This document shows positions 54,681 to 64,000 of a stretch of 64,000 nt of DNA, piece by piece. Within the stretch, counting starts at the first letter, position 1; every line of letters begins with the position of its first letter. The DNA comes from Papaver somniferum (lineage: Eukaryota > Streptophyta > Magnoliopsida > Ranunculales > Papaveraceae), in the NCBI RefSeq assembly GCF_003573695.1, contig NC_039361.1, positions 85,640,149 to 85,704,148 of the forward strand, read 5' to 3'. Position numbers and translations under genes: made by a program. The notes under the pieces were generated by a model. The model was not told the origin of the DNA and did not search any database. It was given only the letters and a program-made list of their open reading frames with translations.

Positions 54681-54752
54681 CTAAATAATGAAACATATAA
54701 TTATTGTTCCTAAATTAACTAGTTTCTCGTAATGGGTGTTGGTGTCCCAACA
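54681..54752 (-). repeat. 3' LTR of element C, inner part
   Basis: Continues the LTR after the mariner insertion and ends GTGTCCCAACA, followed on the plus strand by TCCCCAATCTCTT, the complement of the purine tract. Confidence 0.88.
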
Positions 54753-55021
54753 TCCCCAATCTCTTGAGACACAATTTGTCCTCAAGTTGGATCATAAGAG
54801 TAAACTAAAAAAATGAAATTTATATATAAATTCCTAAGATGTTTAACCAAAAAATAAAACCGACATCCTGATATTCACAGCTCCTTGAAATGTAACTTGA
54901 CCTCAAGTTGATCGTTGTAATGCATCACGTATGACCTGTACTCATCAGTTTCTACAACTGCTAACCAGGGGGGTTTCCATAATTTTGATAGGCTTTCCCC
55001 GTACTCATCACGCTCAACTAC

Positions 55022-55642
55022 TTACCAAGGTGGCTTCCACGATCTTGACAAATTTGACCAGTATAAATTAACAACGCTGACACTGTCAAGACAACGTGCC
55101 TCTATCACACTATGCACATGTATGTACAACTCTTGCACCGTGATGAGAACCAAAATGTCTGGAATGCTTATAGTGCATCTGCGCTTACTATGAAAAAATA
55201 ACCTTCCCATTACAGGTAAAGTGAACGTGGTTGTCTTCCCAAGCACATGAGTATGTGTTGTCTTGTTCTTGGAACCGCTTCCGTGTCCACCTGATGACAA
55301 AGATATAGAAGTTGGAGGAATAGGCGGTGGTTTGTTCAAAACTAAAGTCTCATGAGGCCCAAGTACATGATCTGAACTAGAAAGCCCAATTAAAAAACTT
55401 GAATTATGAAGAAGATCCACATCAAACGAAGTTTGGTCGGAAGGTGATGAGAATGTTTCAGTATTCTCTTCAAACTTTTTTCTTTCTTCAATTTCTTTCT
55501 GCTCGGCCAAAACTTTTTTCTCTTCCATTTTTTCCTCCTCGGCTAATAGTTCTTCCAGTGGAGCTGGTAATGCGGCAAGTGTATCATTGATCGCTCTAAT
55601 TGCACGTAAACAGTCTTCAATCGCAGCATCCAAGCGAGACAT
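55022..55642 (-). CDS. 206-codon frame of element C, coiled-coil protein of unknown function
   Basis: Starts MSRLDAAIEDCLRAIRAIND. Residues about 30-58 are a charged heptad-like stretch (LLAEEEKMEEKKVLAEQKEI) likely to form a coiled coil. A Ser/Pro-rich middle follows, then LYWSNLSRSWKPPW at the end. Right after the stop (TAA within TGGTAAG) the same frame resumes and reads SLSKLWKPPWLAVVETDEYR, a repeat of the last motif, so the stop interrupts a longer protein of about 250 residues. No Gag, protease or polymerase motif. A captured host fragment or an element-specific protein are both possible. Confidence 0.45.
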   Translation of the reverse strand: MSRLDAAIEDCLRAIRAINDTLAALPAPLEELLAEEEKMEEKKVLAEQKEIEERKKFEENTETFSSPSDQTSFDVDLLHNSSFLIGLSSSDHVLGPHETLVLNKPPPIPPTSISLSSGGHGSGSKNKTTHTHVLGKTTTFTLPVMGRLFFHSKRRCTISIPDILVLITVQELYIHVHSVIEARCLDSVSVVNLYWSNLSRSWKPPW

Positions 55643-56048
55643 GGCTGGCCAAGTTAGATGCCCTTGTGTTGCGATTTTTTTTTTATATCGGAGCTCCTAG
55701 AATCTCTTACTGATACGATTGATTATAATGGCTGGCGGTAAGCTAACAAGAGCCGAAAACTTGTGCTATGAAAGAAACGAGACCTAAAATTGTACTGGTT
55801 GGTAACCTAACCTAGTTAAGATGAGTGCACGAGCAAGACAAGAAAAAATCAATTAAACTCACCCGGTCAGAACCTTGTCTCACCTTGTTAAGGTGTGATG
55901 ATTGTAGCTGCTGATAAAAGTCAAATATATTTCTTTTTTTCTTTTATTCTTTTTTGGATAAAGATGGATACGATGAATCAGCGGAAGCTGGTATAGGAAA
56001 AATAAATTGGAATAAAAAGTATAGAGACCTAACTGGCTCTCATTCAGA

Positions 56049-56333
56049 TGTTAGGATCCGACGCCGAACTATAGGAATCCTAATACTAAAAGGGATACAT
56101 TGATCCGTTGATTGGAGATCAGTCTCCTTAATCTTTTAAATTGGGGATTAGCCACCAAATAAGCATAGCACTTTTGATATTAATTGTATTGATTAAATGC
56201 ATAAACCCTAGAACAAACTATAGATATAAAATATAGAGAACATAATTTGAGTCCTAAGAAAATACTAAATTAGGAAACATATAATTGTTCCTAAATTAAC
56301 CAGTTTCTCCTAATTGGTGTTGGTGTCCCAACA
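56049..56333 (-). repeat. 5' LTR of element C, intact
   Basis: 285 bp, plus-strand ends TGTTAGGATCC and GTGTCCCAACA. It gives the empty site for the mariner insertion. Confidence 0.9.
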
Positions 56334-56640
56334 AATTACTTGGATTTGAATCTCCTTCTGTCGCCCAGTAATCTCTGTTTATTGACTCAAGGGAGGAGAA
56401 GAAGAAAATTGAGGGGGTAACGAAGGAGAAGATTCGCAAATAAACCTTGTCAACTTAAATTGGGTACCAGATTCAGATTAACAGTAGGGGTATATTAACT
56501 TAGGTTAAGCGGTGAAAGGATAATACGTACTTTAGACACTGATCGGTCTCAACCAGAACGGACCTATTTAATTCTGTCCGTCAAAATGGGTTGACTGAAA
56601 CCTTGTTCATGTATAAGGTTTGACTCAACCTTAGAATTTC
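56334..56640. other. Unique-looking stretch between element C and copia LTR
   Basis: Continuous with 47621 before C inserted. No gene seen. Confidence 0.3.
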
Positions 56641-57247
56641 TGTTAGAACAATTGTCGATTTCACAACTGTAAAACAAAGGTTAATCACACAAAAGAAAGT
56701 GACGGCTGAGTCACGACCATGTCGCTCTCTTTAAGACGTTTCGTGGTTCTACCTTGAGTTTTGTGCAAGCATTTCTTTCTTCGTCATAACGTCCCCAGGA
56801 TAAAACAGCCGAGAAAAACTCTCTTTCAATCTCTCACGCACACTTTCACTCTTTCTAATCTTACTCAGAATTTTTGGTCTCTTGATTCCCGAAAAAAGCA
56901 ATGATGTAAAACTTATGTTTTTTTGTTCTCAAAAACTGCATTTTATAGCCTAACATTATAACCAAAATTAATAAAAAATAAATTAAATTTATTGCTTCCA
57001 TAAAAATTCCATTCAACAGTAAGTTAGAAAACGGGCAAATAAATTATGCCATAATTATCACAATTAAAAACATAATTAAGGGCGGAAAACGTTTTGAAAA
57101 ATATTTTCAAAAATAGCAAAAAAAACTTTCCAAATTTAAGAGACCTCCCAAGACCCCGCTCCCGGCTCAAAATGCTTAACCACTGGGCCAAGCTCGAATT
57201 GTTGATATAAATATACAAAAAATTATTTTAGAATATATATCCAAACA
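56641..57247 (-). repeat. Probable 3' LTR of the copia element
   Basis: The minus strand starts TGTTTGGATATATATTC after the purine tract and probably ends GTTCTAACA at 56641. The start is well supported. The end is inferred from the TG..CA rule, since the partner LTR is outside the window. Confidence 0.6.
57180..57190 (-). promoter_or_regulatory. tRNA-like A-box in copia LTR
   Basis: The minus strand reads TGGCCCAGTGG followed by TTAAGC, a perfect fit to the RNA polymerase III A-box TRGCNNARTGG as in the D-arm of serine-type tRNAs. I see no matching B-box (GGTTCGANTCC) nearby. Whether it acts is unknown. Confidence 0.35.
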
Positions 57248-57736
57248 ATCCCCCACTTATATTTTTAAAATCATTGAGCAAGATCCGTATAATTATGTGT
57301 ATAAGCAAAGGTATCTTTTGATTTTGAACCTTTATATAGTATTAAATTCTCCGAACTCTGACACAGAGTAAACATATGTTTTTGAAATCTATGGCGAGAA
57401 CAAATCACTTAATACACACACAACTATATTAACAGCAAAGTCCTAAGTGCCAACACATTACGGCCTTGTGCTTATCTTAGTTTTAATGAATGTTCTAGAG
57501 AACTTCCCACGTTCTCATAGAAAGCGGCCACACTTTCTCATTCACATAGGTGAGTCTATCAAAGGTACTCATGTAGCTTGGTACCCCACTCTATATAGAG
57601 TTATAGACATCATTAAGAGTTAAAGAAATCAACCTTAACCCACTTCAGGATACCATGCTATGGGAAAGATGCATGATTCTATCTCCATATCATTTGTGAA
57701 TCGTTATTCCCTTTGAACCTATTTTAGGTGGGTATT
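57248..57736 (-). other. Copia polypurine tract and 3' tail
   Basis: The purine tract ATAAGTGGGGGAT abuts the LTR. Upstream, the untranslated tail carries GAAAGTGTGGCCGCTTTCTA and CACAAGGCCGTAATGTGTTG, typical of this kind of copia element. It joins the coding part once the solo LTR is removed. Confidence 0.65.
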
Positions 57737-60385
57737 TGTGACAGTCCAGAATTTTTTTCTCTTCCGATTGACTGTGGTGTTCAGTCAATTGGCAAGTTCC
57801 AAAACTCCCGAACTGCCATATGGGGTGAAAACAGGAGTATGATATAGGATTTTACCAAACAAAGCAAAGGATGTTTATTTACATTGACTAATTAACAACA
57901 AATAAACTAATGGAACCCGTACTGTAAATTTTGAAGAGTTAACCTATGACAACTTTTGTACATGTTACATATTCAATAGGAAAATAAGGCTGATATTATA
58001 TTATTATGCCAACATTATATAGTACCAAGAAATTGGTTCATTTATATCAACTTCATAACCCAAAAATGACGGACAGTAGGATTATCTATAACTATACAGT
58101 AATCCAACAAGTTTCCAAACACACCTTTCCAAAATACAACAACACACCTTACTTCAGAACACAACAGCAAGAAATGATGGTATCGTTTTTCAAAACCAAA
58201 TCAGATTATACATGAGTATATATACGAAAACAAAGTGAGCGTACTCACTTTATACCCCAAAAGCTCTCTGCACCAAGCCTTCACAAGTTTACTGCCTCAA
58301 ACCGCTCTCATACTCTGTGGAAAACAAAACAAATCGGGTGAGCCACAACCCAGTAGAGGAATACGTAAAAGCAAGCAATGCCCAAGTAAGAATTGAAATG
58401 AGTAAATCATAAACAATACTCAAAGTTGTTGAGCACACATTTAACAAAATGTCGAAGGCTTTACAAAGCAATACATAATAGAATTCATCTAAAGTATAAA
58501 CAAATCAAAATATTCTACTGAGAGGGTTCAACTAGTTGTCGAGGTTTATCAGAATACCACCCTATCGTCCCGGACGATCTTCCGCAGGTCACCATTAGTA
58601 TGGACTTCCCCTATAGGGCCCGACAATCTCAGCAGTAGAATTCAAACAAAGTAAGTGCTCAACACAATCGATGAATACGCTAAAAACAACGTTAAATGTG
58701 AGTAACACTCGTACCATCACAATTGTAGATTCATAAACCATAGTTAACTACTTACCTCAACTTACCTTGCACTAAAAAAAAGAGTATAAGTACAATAAAA
58801 TATCAAATTAAAGTTCCAGGAATTAACTTTGAGATATCCAGTACACCAAATCAAATGTTTGTCCATGTACAAAATAGCAACAGAAATTTCAGCTTGCGTA
58901 GTTGTTTTTCGACAAATTCTATAGACTCCATTACTATGTGAAAATAAGTGTTTTTTGGATCATTTAACAGAATGAAAGACAAGATTTAACATGAAAAATA
59001 TAAGAAAATTTAGTGGGTGTTTTAGCTGTATCCAAATACTTCAACTAAACTGGACAGTATGTAAGCTTTTCAGAGACAACAGTTTCGGCTGTCTACTTTC
59101 AAAACACTATGCAACATTCATTACACAATGAAATTCAGAGAAAATGGTACCATTTGAAAGCTAAAAATTCCAACTTTGACATAAAAATGATAAAATAACT
59201 ATGTTCAAACATCTCAACAAAACAGGACAGCTGCGCAATCCTTCAGAAAAAATCAGTTTTAGCCGTCTGCAATCAAAAATTTGTGAAAAATTCATTACCC
59301 AATGAAATTCAACAAATTTGGTCTTGTTAGAAAGATAAGAAATCCCTCTTCAACCTAAAAATGGTAAGCAAAGGCAATAAGGTATGCATCTTGCGTATAA
59401 GTCTCGACAAAACAGGACAGTAACAAGCTCTTCAGAAAATTCAGATTTGACAGTCTGCAAATCCTAAATTCGTGTAAAAATCATCATAGAATGGAATTCA
59501 GCAAACTTGGTTTCGTTAGAAATATGAGAGAGTCCTCTTCAACATAAAAATAGGAGAAGAATATGTTGAAGTATGTATGTATATGAAGAGATAATGACAA
59601 AATAATACAGCTACAGGGTTTCAGAATTTCAGTTTTCCAACAAGTTCATGAGATTGTTTCAAAGATGAATCGATGATCCAAGAGAACAAGATGAATACTA
59701 AATACCCAATTCAAAAAATTGATGAAACAACAACTTCATATTCTGGTTGAATTAAACATGGAGTTGGAATTAAATTAGGGAAAGTTGGAATCATGAAATC
59801 AAGGAACTACTAGAAATGAAACAAATCAAACCAACCCCATCAAATTCAGAGCAAACCCTATCAATTTCAATCATAAACATGACCAAATTATAAAGATTGA
59901 AAACAAGATTTCATAAGAAACAAACTGAAAATAGGAAGAAATCCCCTACCTTTTGTGCAATACACAGATCCAAAGCAACCCACTTGATTAAGACAAGCAA
60001 ACGATATGAACCAAACTTCAAATTCCTAATTTTGTGACAAAATTTAATTTTCTTTTTGTTGTAGGAAGAAGAGAGATTAAAACTGAAAAGAAATGTATGA
60101 ATTCTAATGAATTCAGTAGAAGAAAGCTTATCTAAGAAGCAAAAATCCGAAATACCCCTTTTCCAACACAAATTCGACACATATGCTTTGTATGTGTCCT
60201 TTTTGCCGCAAGTTTGAGCAAAATCAACAACATTAGTAGTTGTACACCCTACGGGCAGGCTCACACAAAGAGAAACATAGTTTCTCAAGCAAATTTAACT
60301 AGAGAAACATAGTTTCTCTAGCATTCCAATCCAATTGGATTGGCTCTCACGCTATTATTTTAAGTAAAAAGACTTGGGTACTACA
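57737..60385 (-). repeat. Solo LTR (2.65 kb) inserted in the copia tail
   Basis: Ends are TGTGACAGTCC (57737) and TACTACA (60385). The flanks GTATT (57732-57736) and GTATC (60386-60390) are a target duplication with one mismatch, and removing the insert rejoins copia sequence. The minus strand therefore reads TGTAGTACCCAAG...GGACTGTCACA. No internal retroelement coding is present. Repeated phrases such as AAAACAGGACAGT (59044, 59221 and 59410) point to three or four related internal units of about 180 bp (58900-59620). A 125-codon minus frame at 60288-59911 is probably not a gene. Confidence 0.75.
58900..59620. repeat. Diverged tandem units of about 180 bp in the solo LTR
   Basis: Each unit has TCTCAACAAAACAGGACAGY, then CTTCAGAAAA, then GTCTGCAAATC, then AATGAAATTCAGCAAA and AAGAAATC-like words. 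Three to four copies with many changes. Confidence 0.5.
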
Positions 60386-60404
60386 GTATCCATCACAAAA
60401 TGAC

Positions 60405-61333
60405 TCAATTTCTAGTGGGAAAAAGTCTCATGCCTTTAGAGGTATATAATACCTTTTCTCTGGCTAATCCTTTCGTCAAAGGATCAGCTAAGTTCTTTTC
60501 CGACCTAACATGATCCACACGTCCAACACTAGTTGTGAGAAACTCTCTAATTGTGTTGTGCTTTCGACGTATTTGTCGATTCTTATCGTTATAAAAACAG
60601 TCATGTACTTTTGCAATAGCCGCGGTACCATCGCAGTGGATCATAATAGCTGGTATAGATCTATCCCACACAGGAATTTGAGAAAGCAAGTTTCTCAACC
60701 ATCCTGCTTCTTCAATATCTGCTGCTAGTGCTATCAATTTAGACTCCATTGTAGATTGAGCCAGATTTGTCTGTTTCTTTGTCTTCCAAGACACAACGCC
60801 ACCATCAATATTAAACAAATATCCACCAGTGGCCTTGGAGTCATCTGAAAGAGAGTTTCAATCAGCATTCGCAGTATCCTTCAAGAACTGCAGGAAATCT
60901 CTTATAGTGTAATCCTAGGTCAACAGTCTTTTTAAGATACCGCATAACTCTCTCAACTGCATTCCAGTGTTCCAAACTAGGACAACTTGTAAACCTGCAT
61001 AAAACCCCCACTGCATATGCAATGTATGGTCTGGTACAATCAGTTGCATAACGAAGACTACCAATTATACTAGCATATTCAGATTGTCTAATGCTATCAC
61101 CAGTATTCTTAAACAGTTTAACACTAACATCAAAAGGAGTACTCACGGGTTTACAATCAAAATAGTTGTACTTCTTTAAAATCTTTTCAATATAATGAGA
61201 CTGATCCAAAGAAATATCATCATTAGTTGTAGTAATCTTAATTCCCAGAATTACACTAGCTTCACCCAAATCTTTCATTTTAAAGTCAGACTTAGCATAT
61301 TCTTAGTTTCTTCAACCACAGACAAGTTTGGAC
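60405..61333 (-). pseudogene. Copia RNase H and end of reverse transcriptase
   Basis: The frame 61278-60862 has MKDLGEASVILGIKI, SQSHYIEKIL-type sequence (DQSHYIEKILKKYNY) and SEYASIIGSLRYATDCTRPY. The frame 60818-60405 has TNLAQSTMESKLIALAADIE, IHCDGTAAIAK, RQIRRKHNTIREFL and LADPLTKGL. Order and motifs are those of copia RNase H, which removes the RNA template. YCDADW is damaged at the break near 60860. Confidence 0.85.
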
Positions 61334-61803
61334 CGAAAATCAACAAATTATCCACATACAAACAAAATCATGATGCATGCATTGTTTTCAAACTTATAGT
61401 ATATGCATTTGTCACTTTCATTAATTCTGAAACCATGTGAAATCATCAAATTATCAAACTTTTCATGCCATTGTTTAGGAGCTTGTTTCAAACCATAAAG
61501 TGACTTATCTAACTTACATACTTTTTGTTCTTGACCTGGAACAACAAAACCTTCATATTGTTCCATATAAATTTCTTCTTCTAATTCACCATTCAAAAAA
61601 GTTGTTTTAACATCCATTTGATGAACAACAAGATTATGCACAGCAGCAACAACAATCAAAATACGAATAGAAGTCAATCTTGTAACAGGAGAATAAGTAT
61701 CAAAGAAATCTACGTCTTCTCTTTGTCTAAAGCCTTTAACTAACAACCTTACTTTGTATTTGTCTACTAAACCATCAGGGTTCAACTTCTTTTTAAGTAC
61801 CAT
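61334..61803 (-). pseudogene. Copia reverse transcriptase
   Basis: The frame 61803-61348 reads RLLVKGFRQREDVDFFDTYS, then VHQMDVKTTFLNGELEEEIY and LYGLKQAPKQWHEKFD. The catalytic YVDD falls in another frame at about 61345-61356 and reads YVDN, so both a frameshift and an active-site change disable it. The preceding frame overlaps at GCKAIGCKWYLK. Confidence 0.88.
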
Positions 61804-62390
61804 TTACAACCTATTGCTTTGCAACCAAGGGGTAAATCTGCTAGGTTCCAAGTTCCATTAAGATTATGGGAGTCAATTTCATTATCTATGGCTTCTTGCC
61901 AAAAACCCGATTCAAGAGAATTAAGCGCTTCTTGAAGACTAGAAGGGTCTTCCTCTAGAGTATAAATTTCAAAGTCAGAACCAAAGTTCGTCGCAGTCCT
62001 AGCCATTTTACTACGCCTAGGTTCAATTTCAACATCTCTAGTTTCTTCATTTCTAGGTTTTTCTATTCTAAGTGGAGAACTTGTACTAGGTACATCACTA
62101 GGTAGAGAACCCCCACTATTTCTAGATTTAAAAGGAAATTCATCTTGAAAGAAATCAGCATCAATAGATTCAATAATAACTTTATTATTAAGCTCAAAAA
62201 ATCTATAAGCTTTATTATATTGAGAATACCCAACAAAAACATATTTATAAGCTTTACTAGCTAATTTTGATCTTTTAGGATCAGGAATACGAACATAAGC
62301 CAAACAACCCCATACTCTAAAATAAGAAACATTAGGCTTTCTGTTTTTCCAAAGTTCATAGGGTGAATTTTTTTTTTGAATTCGTAACAC
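61782..62390 (-). pseudogene. Copia integrase C-terminus and linker to reverse transcriptase
   Basis: Reads SPYELWKNRKPNVSYFRVWG and CLAYVRIPDPKRSKLASKAY, the conserved end of copia integrase. A Ser/Thr-rich linker and EALNSLESGFWQEAIDNEID follow at the start of the polymerase. Confidence 0.85.
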
Positions 62391-63370
62391 GCTTCAAAAC
62401 ATAACAAACAGTCAACAAAATTTCTCCCCACCAATGAGAGGCAGCACCAGAACTAAGCAAACATGCAGTCACAAGAGTAGTAAAAGTACGATTCTTTCTT
62501 TCAGCTTTTTCATTCATTTCAGGGTTATAAGGAGCAGTTTTTTTCATGTATAATTCCACAAGATTCATAAATTTCAGTGAATGGTTTAGAATCATATTCA
62601 GTGCCTCTATCACTACGAAATATCTTATTTTTTTTACCAAATTGATTTTCAACTTCAGCAATAAAAACCTTAAATTTTTCAATAGCTTCATTTTTATGAC
62701 TTAGCAAGTAAAAATAAGTATTATTTGAAAAATCATCAATAAAAGTCATGACATATCTTTTTCCATTTCTAGTTAGTATACCTTGAGATTCACACAAATC
62801 GGAATGCACCAACTCTAAAGGCTCAGATTCTCTTTGATCTTTTAGGATCAGGAATACGAACATAAGCCAAACAACCCCATACTCTAATATAAGAAACATT
62901 AGGTTTCCTGTTTTTCCAAAGTTCATAAGGTGAAATATTTGTTTTCTAATTTGTAAGACGATTCAAAACATAACAAACAGTCAACAAAATTTCTCCCCAC
63001 CAATGAGAGGCAGCACCAGAACTAAGCAAACATGCAGTCACAAGAGTAGTAAAAGTACGATTCTTTCTTTCAGCTTTTCCATTCATTTCAGGGTTATAAG
63101 GAGCAGTTTTTTCATGTATAATTCCACAAGATTCATAAATTTCAGTGAATGGTTTAGGATCATTTTCTACCAAATTGATTTTCAACTTCAGCAATAAAAA
63201 CCTTAAATTTTTCAATAGCTTCATTTTTATGACTTAGCAAGTAAACATAAGTATAATTTGAAAAATCATCAATAAAAGTCATAACATATCTTTTTCCATT
63301 TCTAGTTAGTATACCTTTATATCCACACAAATCATAATGCACCAACTCTAAAGGCTCATATTCTCTGATA
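62268..63370 (-). repeat. Tandem duplication of the copia integrase core
   Basis: GATCTTTTAGGATCAGGAAT starts at 62268 and 62837 (period about 569). Both units end with the AACTCTAAAGGCTCA box. The second unit lacks about 35 bases between GATCATxTTC and ACCAAATTGATT. Because of it the catalytic region (TAPYNPEMNxKAERKNRT, HWWGEILLTVCYVL) is present twice. Confidence 0.9.
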
Positions 63371-63822
63371 ACAGATTTATGGGAACTCTTGGTTATTTTT
63401 GCTTGACTCCAAGATTCACACTTTTCAAAATCATGCATGGATAGTTTTGGAATAAGACCTTGCTTGCTCATAGTATCTACTGATCTACTGTTCACATGAA
63501 AAAGTATAGCATGCCAAACATTAAAAGTACACACCATATAAGAATAAGATGGAATTTTATTCATTTCAACATTAAGCTTAAATATTCCATCAGTAGCATA
63601 ACCTTTTCCTACAAACATTCTGTTTTTAGTAATTATGTAAAGATCAGATCCAATATTTTGATACAACCTAGCCTTTTTGAGAAGATAGCCGAAAACAAGG
63701 TTCTTTCTCATTTCTGGAGTGTGGAGAACATCTTTCAGCTTAAGTGTCTTCCCAGAAGTAAACTTCAGTTCTTCCGTACCAGAACCTTTCACAATAGTGC
63801 TGTGGGAGTCTCCCAGCAACAC
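63160..63822 (-). pseudogene. Copia protease end, GAG-pre-integrase and integrase start
   Basis: Reads TSGKTLKLKDVLHTPEMRKN, then FNVWHAILFHVNSRSVDTMS with the histidines of the zinc-binding H-x-H part, then LELVHYDLCG (first catalytic aspartate) and RYVMTFIDDFSNYTYVYLLS. The C-x2-C pair of the HHCC finger is broken (KCESWSQAK for KCEFCSQAK). To the right, 63823-64000 is low-quality coding with a T-run at 63853-63870. Confidence 0.85.
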
Positions 63823-64000
63823 TTTCTTATCCTTTGTTTCCTTGATGGGTGTGGTTTTTTTTTTTTTTGATTAAGTTTTCCTTTCCTTTGGTTTTCATCA
63901 TTAACACCATCACCAGGATCAGAATCTACATTAGACAAGATTTCTTCGCAGTTCTCAGTAGCCATTGGTTCTTCTTCAACTGTGCCACTCCCTCCGCAAC

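Larger units (their letters stand above)
47627..56333 (-). mobile_element. Short-LTR retroelement C, split by a mariner-like element
   Basis: Target duplication AATTA at 47622-47626 and 56334-56338. The right (5') LTR is intact at 56049-56333. The left (3') LTR is 47627-47837 plus 54681-54752, separated by the mariner element. Without it, C is about 1.86 kb with LTRs of 283-285 bp, around 93% alike. On the minus strand a degenerate primer site (TGAATGAGAGCCAG, near 56031-56046) follows the 5' LTR, and the purine tract AAGAGATTGGGGA precedes the 3' LTR. The interior holds a 206-codon frame and no gag-pol. Confidence 0.88.
56641..64000 (-). mobile_element. Ty1/copia element, decayed, running off the right edge
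   Basis: The minus strand shows, in order, protease end, integrase (partly duplicated), reverse transcriptase, RNase H, a 3' tail, purine tract and 3' LTR. The 5' LTR and most of gag lie beyond 64000. A 2.65-kb solo LTR (57737-60385) splits the tail from RNase H. Frameshifts in every domain show it is inactive. Confidence 0.88.

Noticed and set aside
57155..57200. A tRNA gene
   Set aside because: Only an A-box is present; there is no B-box, no acceptor stem and no anticodon arm.

Overview
The window is nuclear DNA from a flowering plant, probably a eudicot with a repeat-rich genome. The basis is plant-type Ty1/copia and Ty3-like LTR elements, L1-type LINEs with an RNase H tail, a plant mariner-like element with a DD39D transposase, and fragments of plant genes (PLATZ, TRICHOME BIREFRINGENCE-LIKE, RAD21/SYN cohesin, TTI1, serine carboxypeptidase-like, SDN exonuclease). 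I see no intact ordinary host gene. Most of the sequence is nested transposable elements. The species cannot be decided from the sequence alone.

Layout. 1-12309: a Ty3-like element (G1) with very long, array-rich LTRs, cut by the left window edge. Its interior carries a short-LTR element (A, 1261-6064, target duplication AAGAC) that holds unfamiliar reading frames plus a fragment of a small-RNA-degrading-nuclease exonuclease domain. 12310-13840: a decayed Ty3 gag and leader on the minus strand. 15090 to about 32200: a minus-strand LINE, split inside its reverse transcriptase by a second long-LTR Ty3-like element (G3, 17891-29465, target duplication GAGGG) that has gag and protease but no visible pol. 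About 33285-36028: a possible TIR element with tandem repeats. 37796-42124: short-LTR element B (target duplication ATGTT, LTRs about 98% alike) with 301- and 691-codon frames of unknown nature. 43263-44432: a 5'-truncated LINE sitting in a 36-bp minisatellite. 45132-47514: spliced-gene fragments of TTI1 and a serine carboxypeptidase. 47627-56333: short-LTR element C (target duplication AATTA), one of whose LTRs is split by a 6.84-kb mariner-like element. That element also contains fragments of TBL, PLATZ and RAD21 genes with their introns. 56641 to the right edge: a decayed minus-strand Ty1/copia element with a duplicated integrase and a 2.65-kb solo LTR inserted before its 3' tail.

How the parts relate. 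Target duplications and, for the mariner element, an intact sister LTR that serves as an empty site give a firm order of insertion: LINE then G3; G1 then A; C then mariner; copia then solo LTR. G1 and G3 share primer site, polypurine tract and LTR-start sequence, so they are one lineage although their LTR bodies differ, and both appear to lack reverse transcriptase. A and B carry clear initiator-methionine-type primer sites and C a degenerate one. All three have LTRs of only 283-343 bp, and their coding content is not gag-pol. They look non-autonomous, and two elements in the window (A and the mariner) have picked up host gene sequence. The strongest leads are the gene-capturing mariner and the exonuclease-carrying LTR element.
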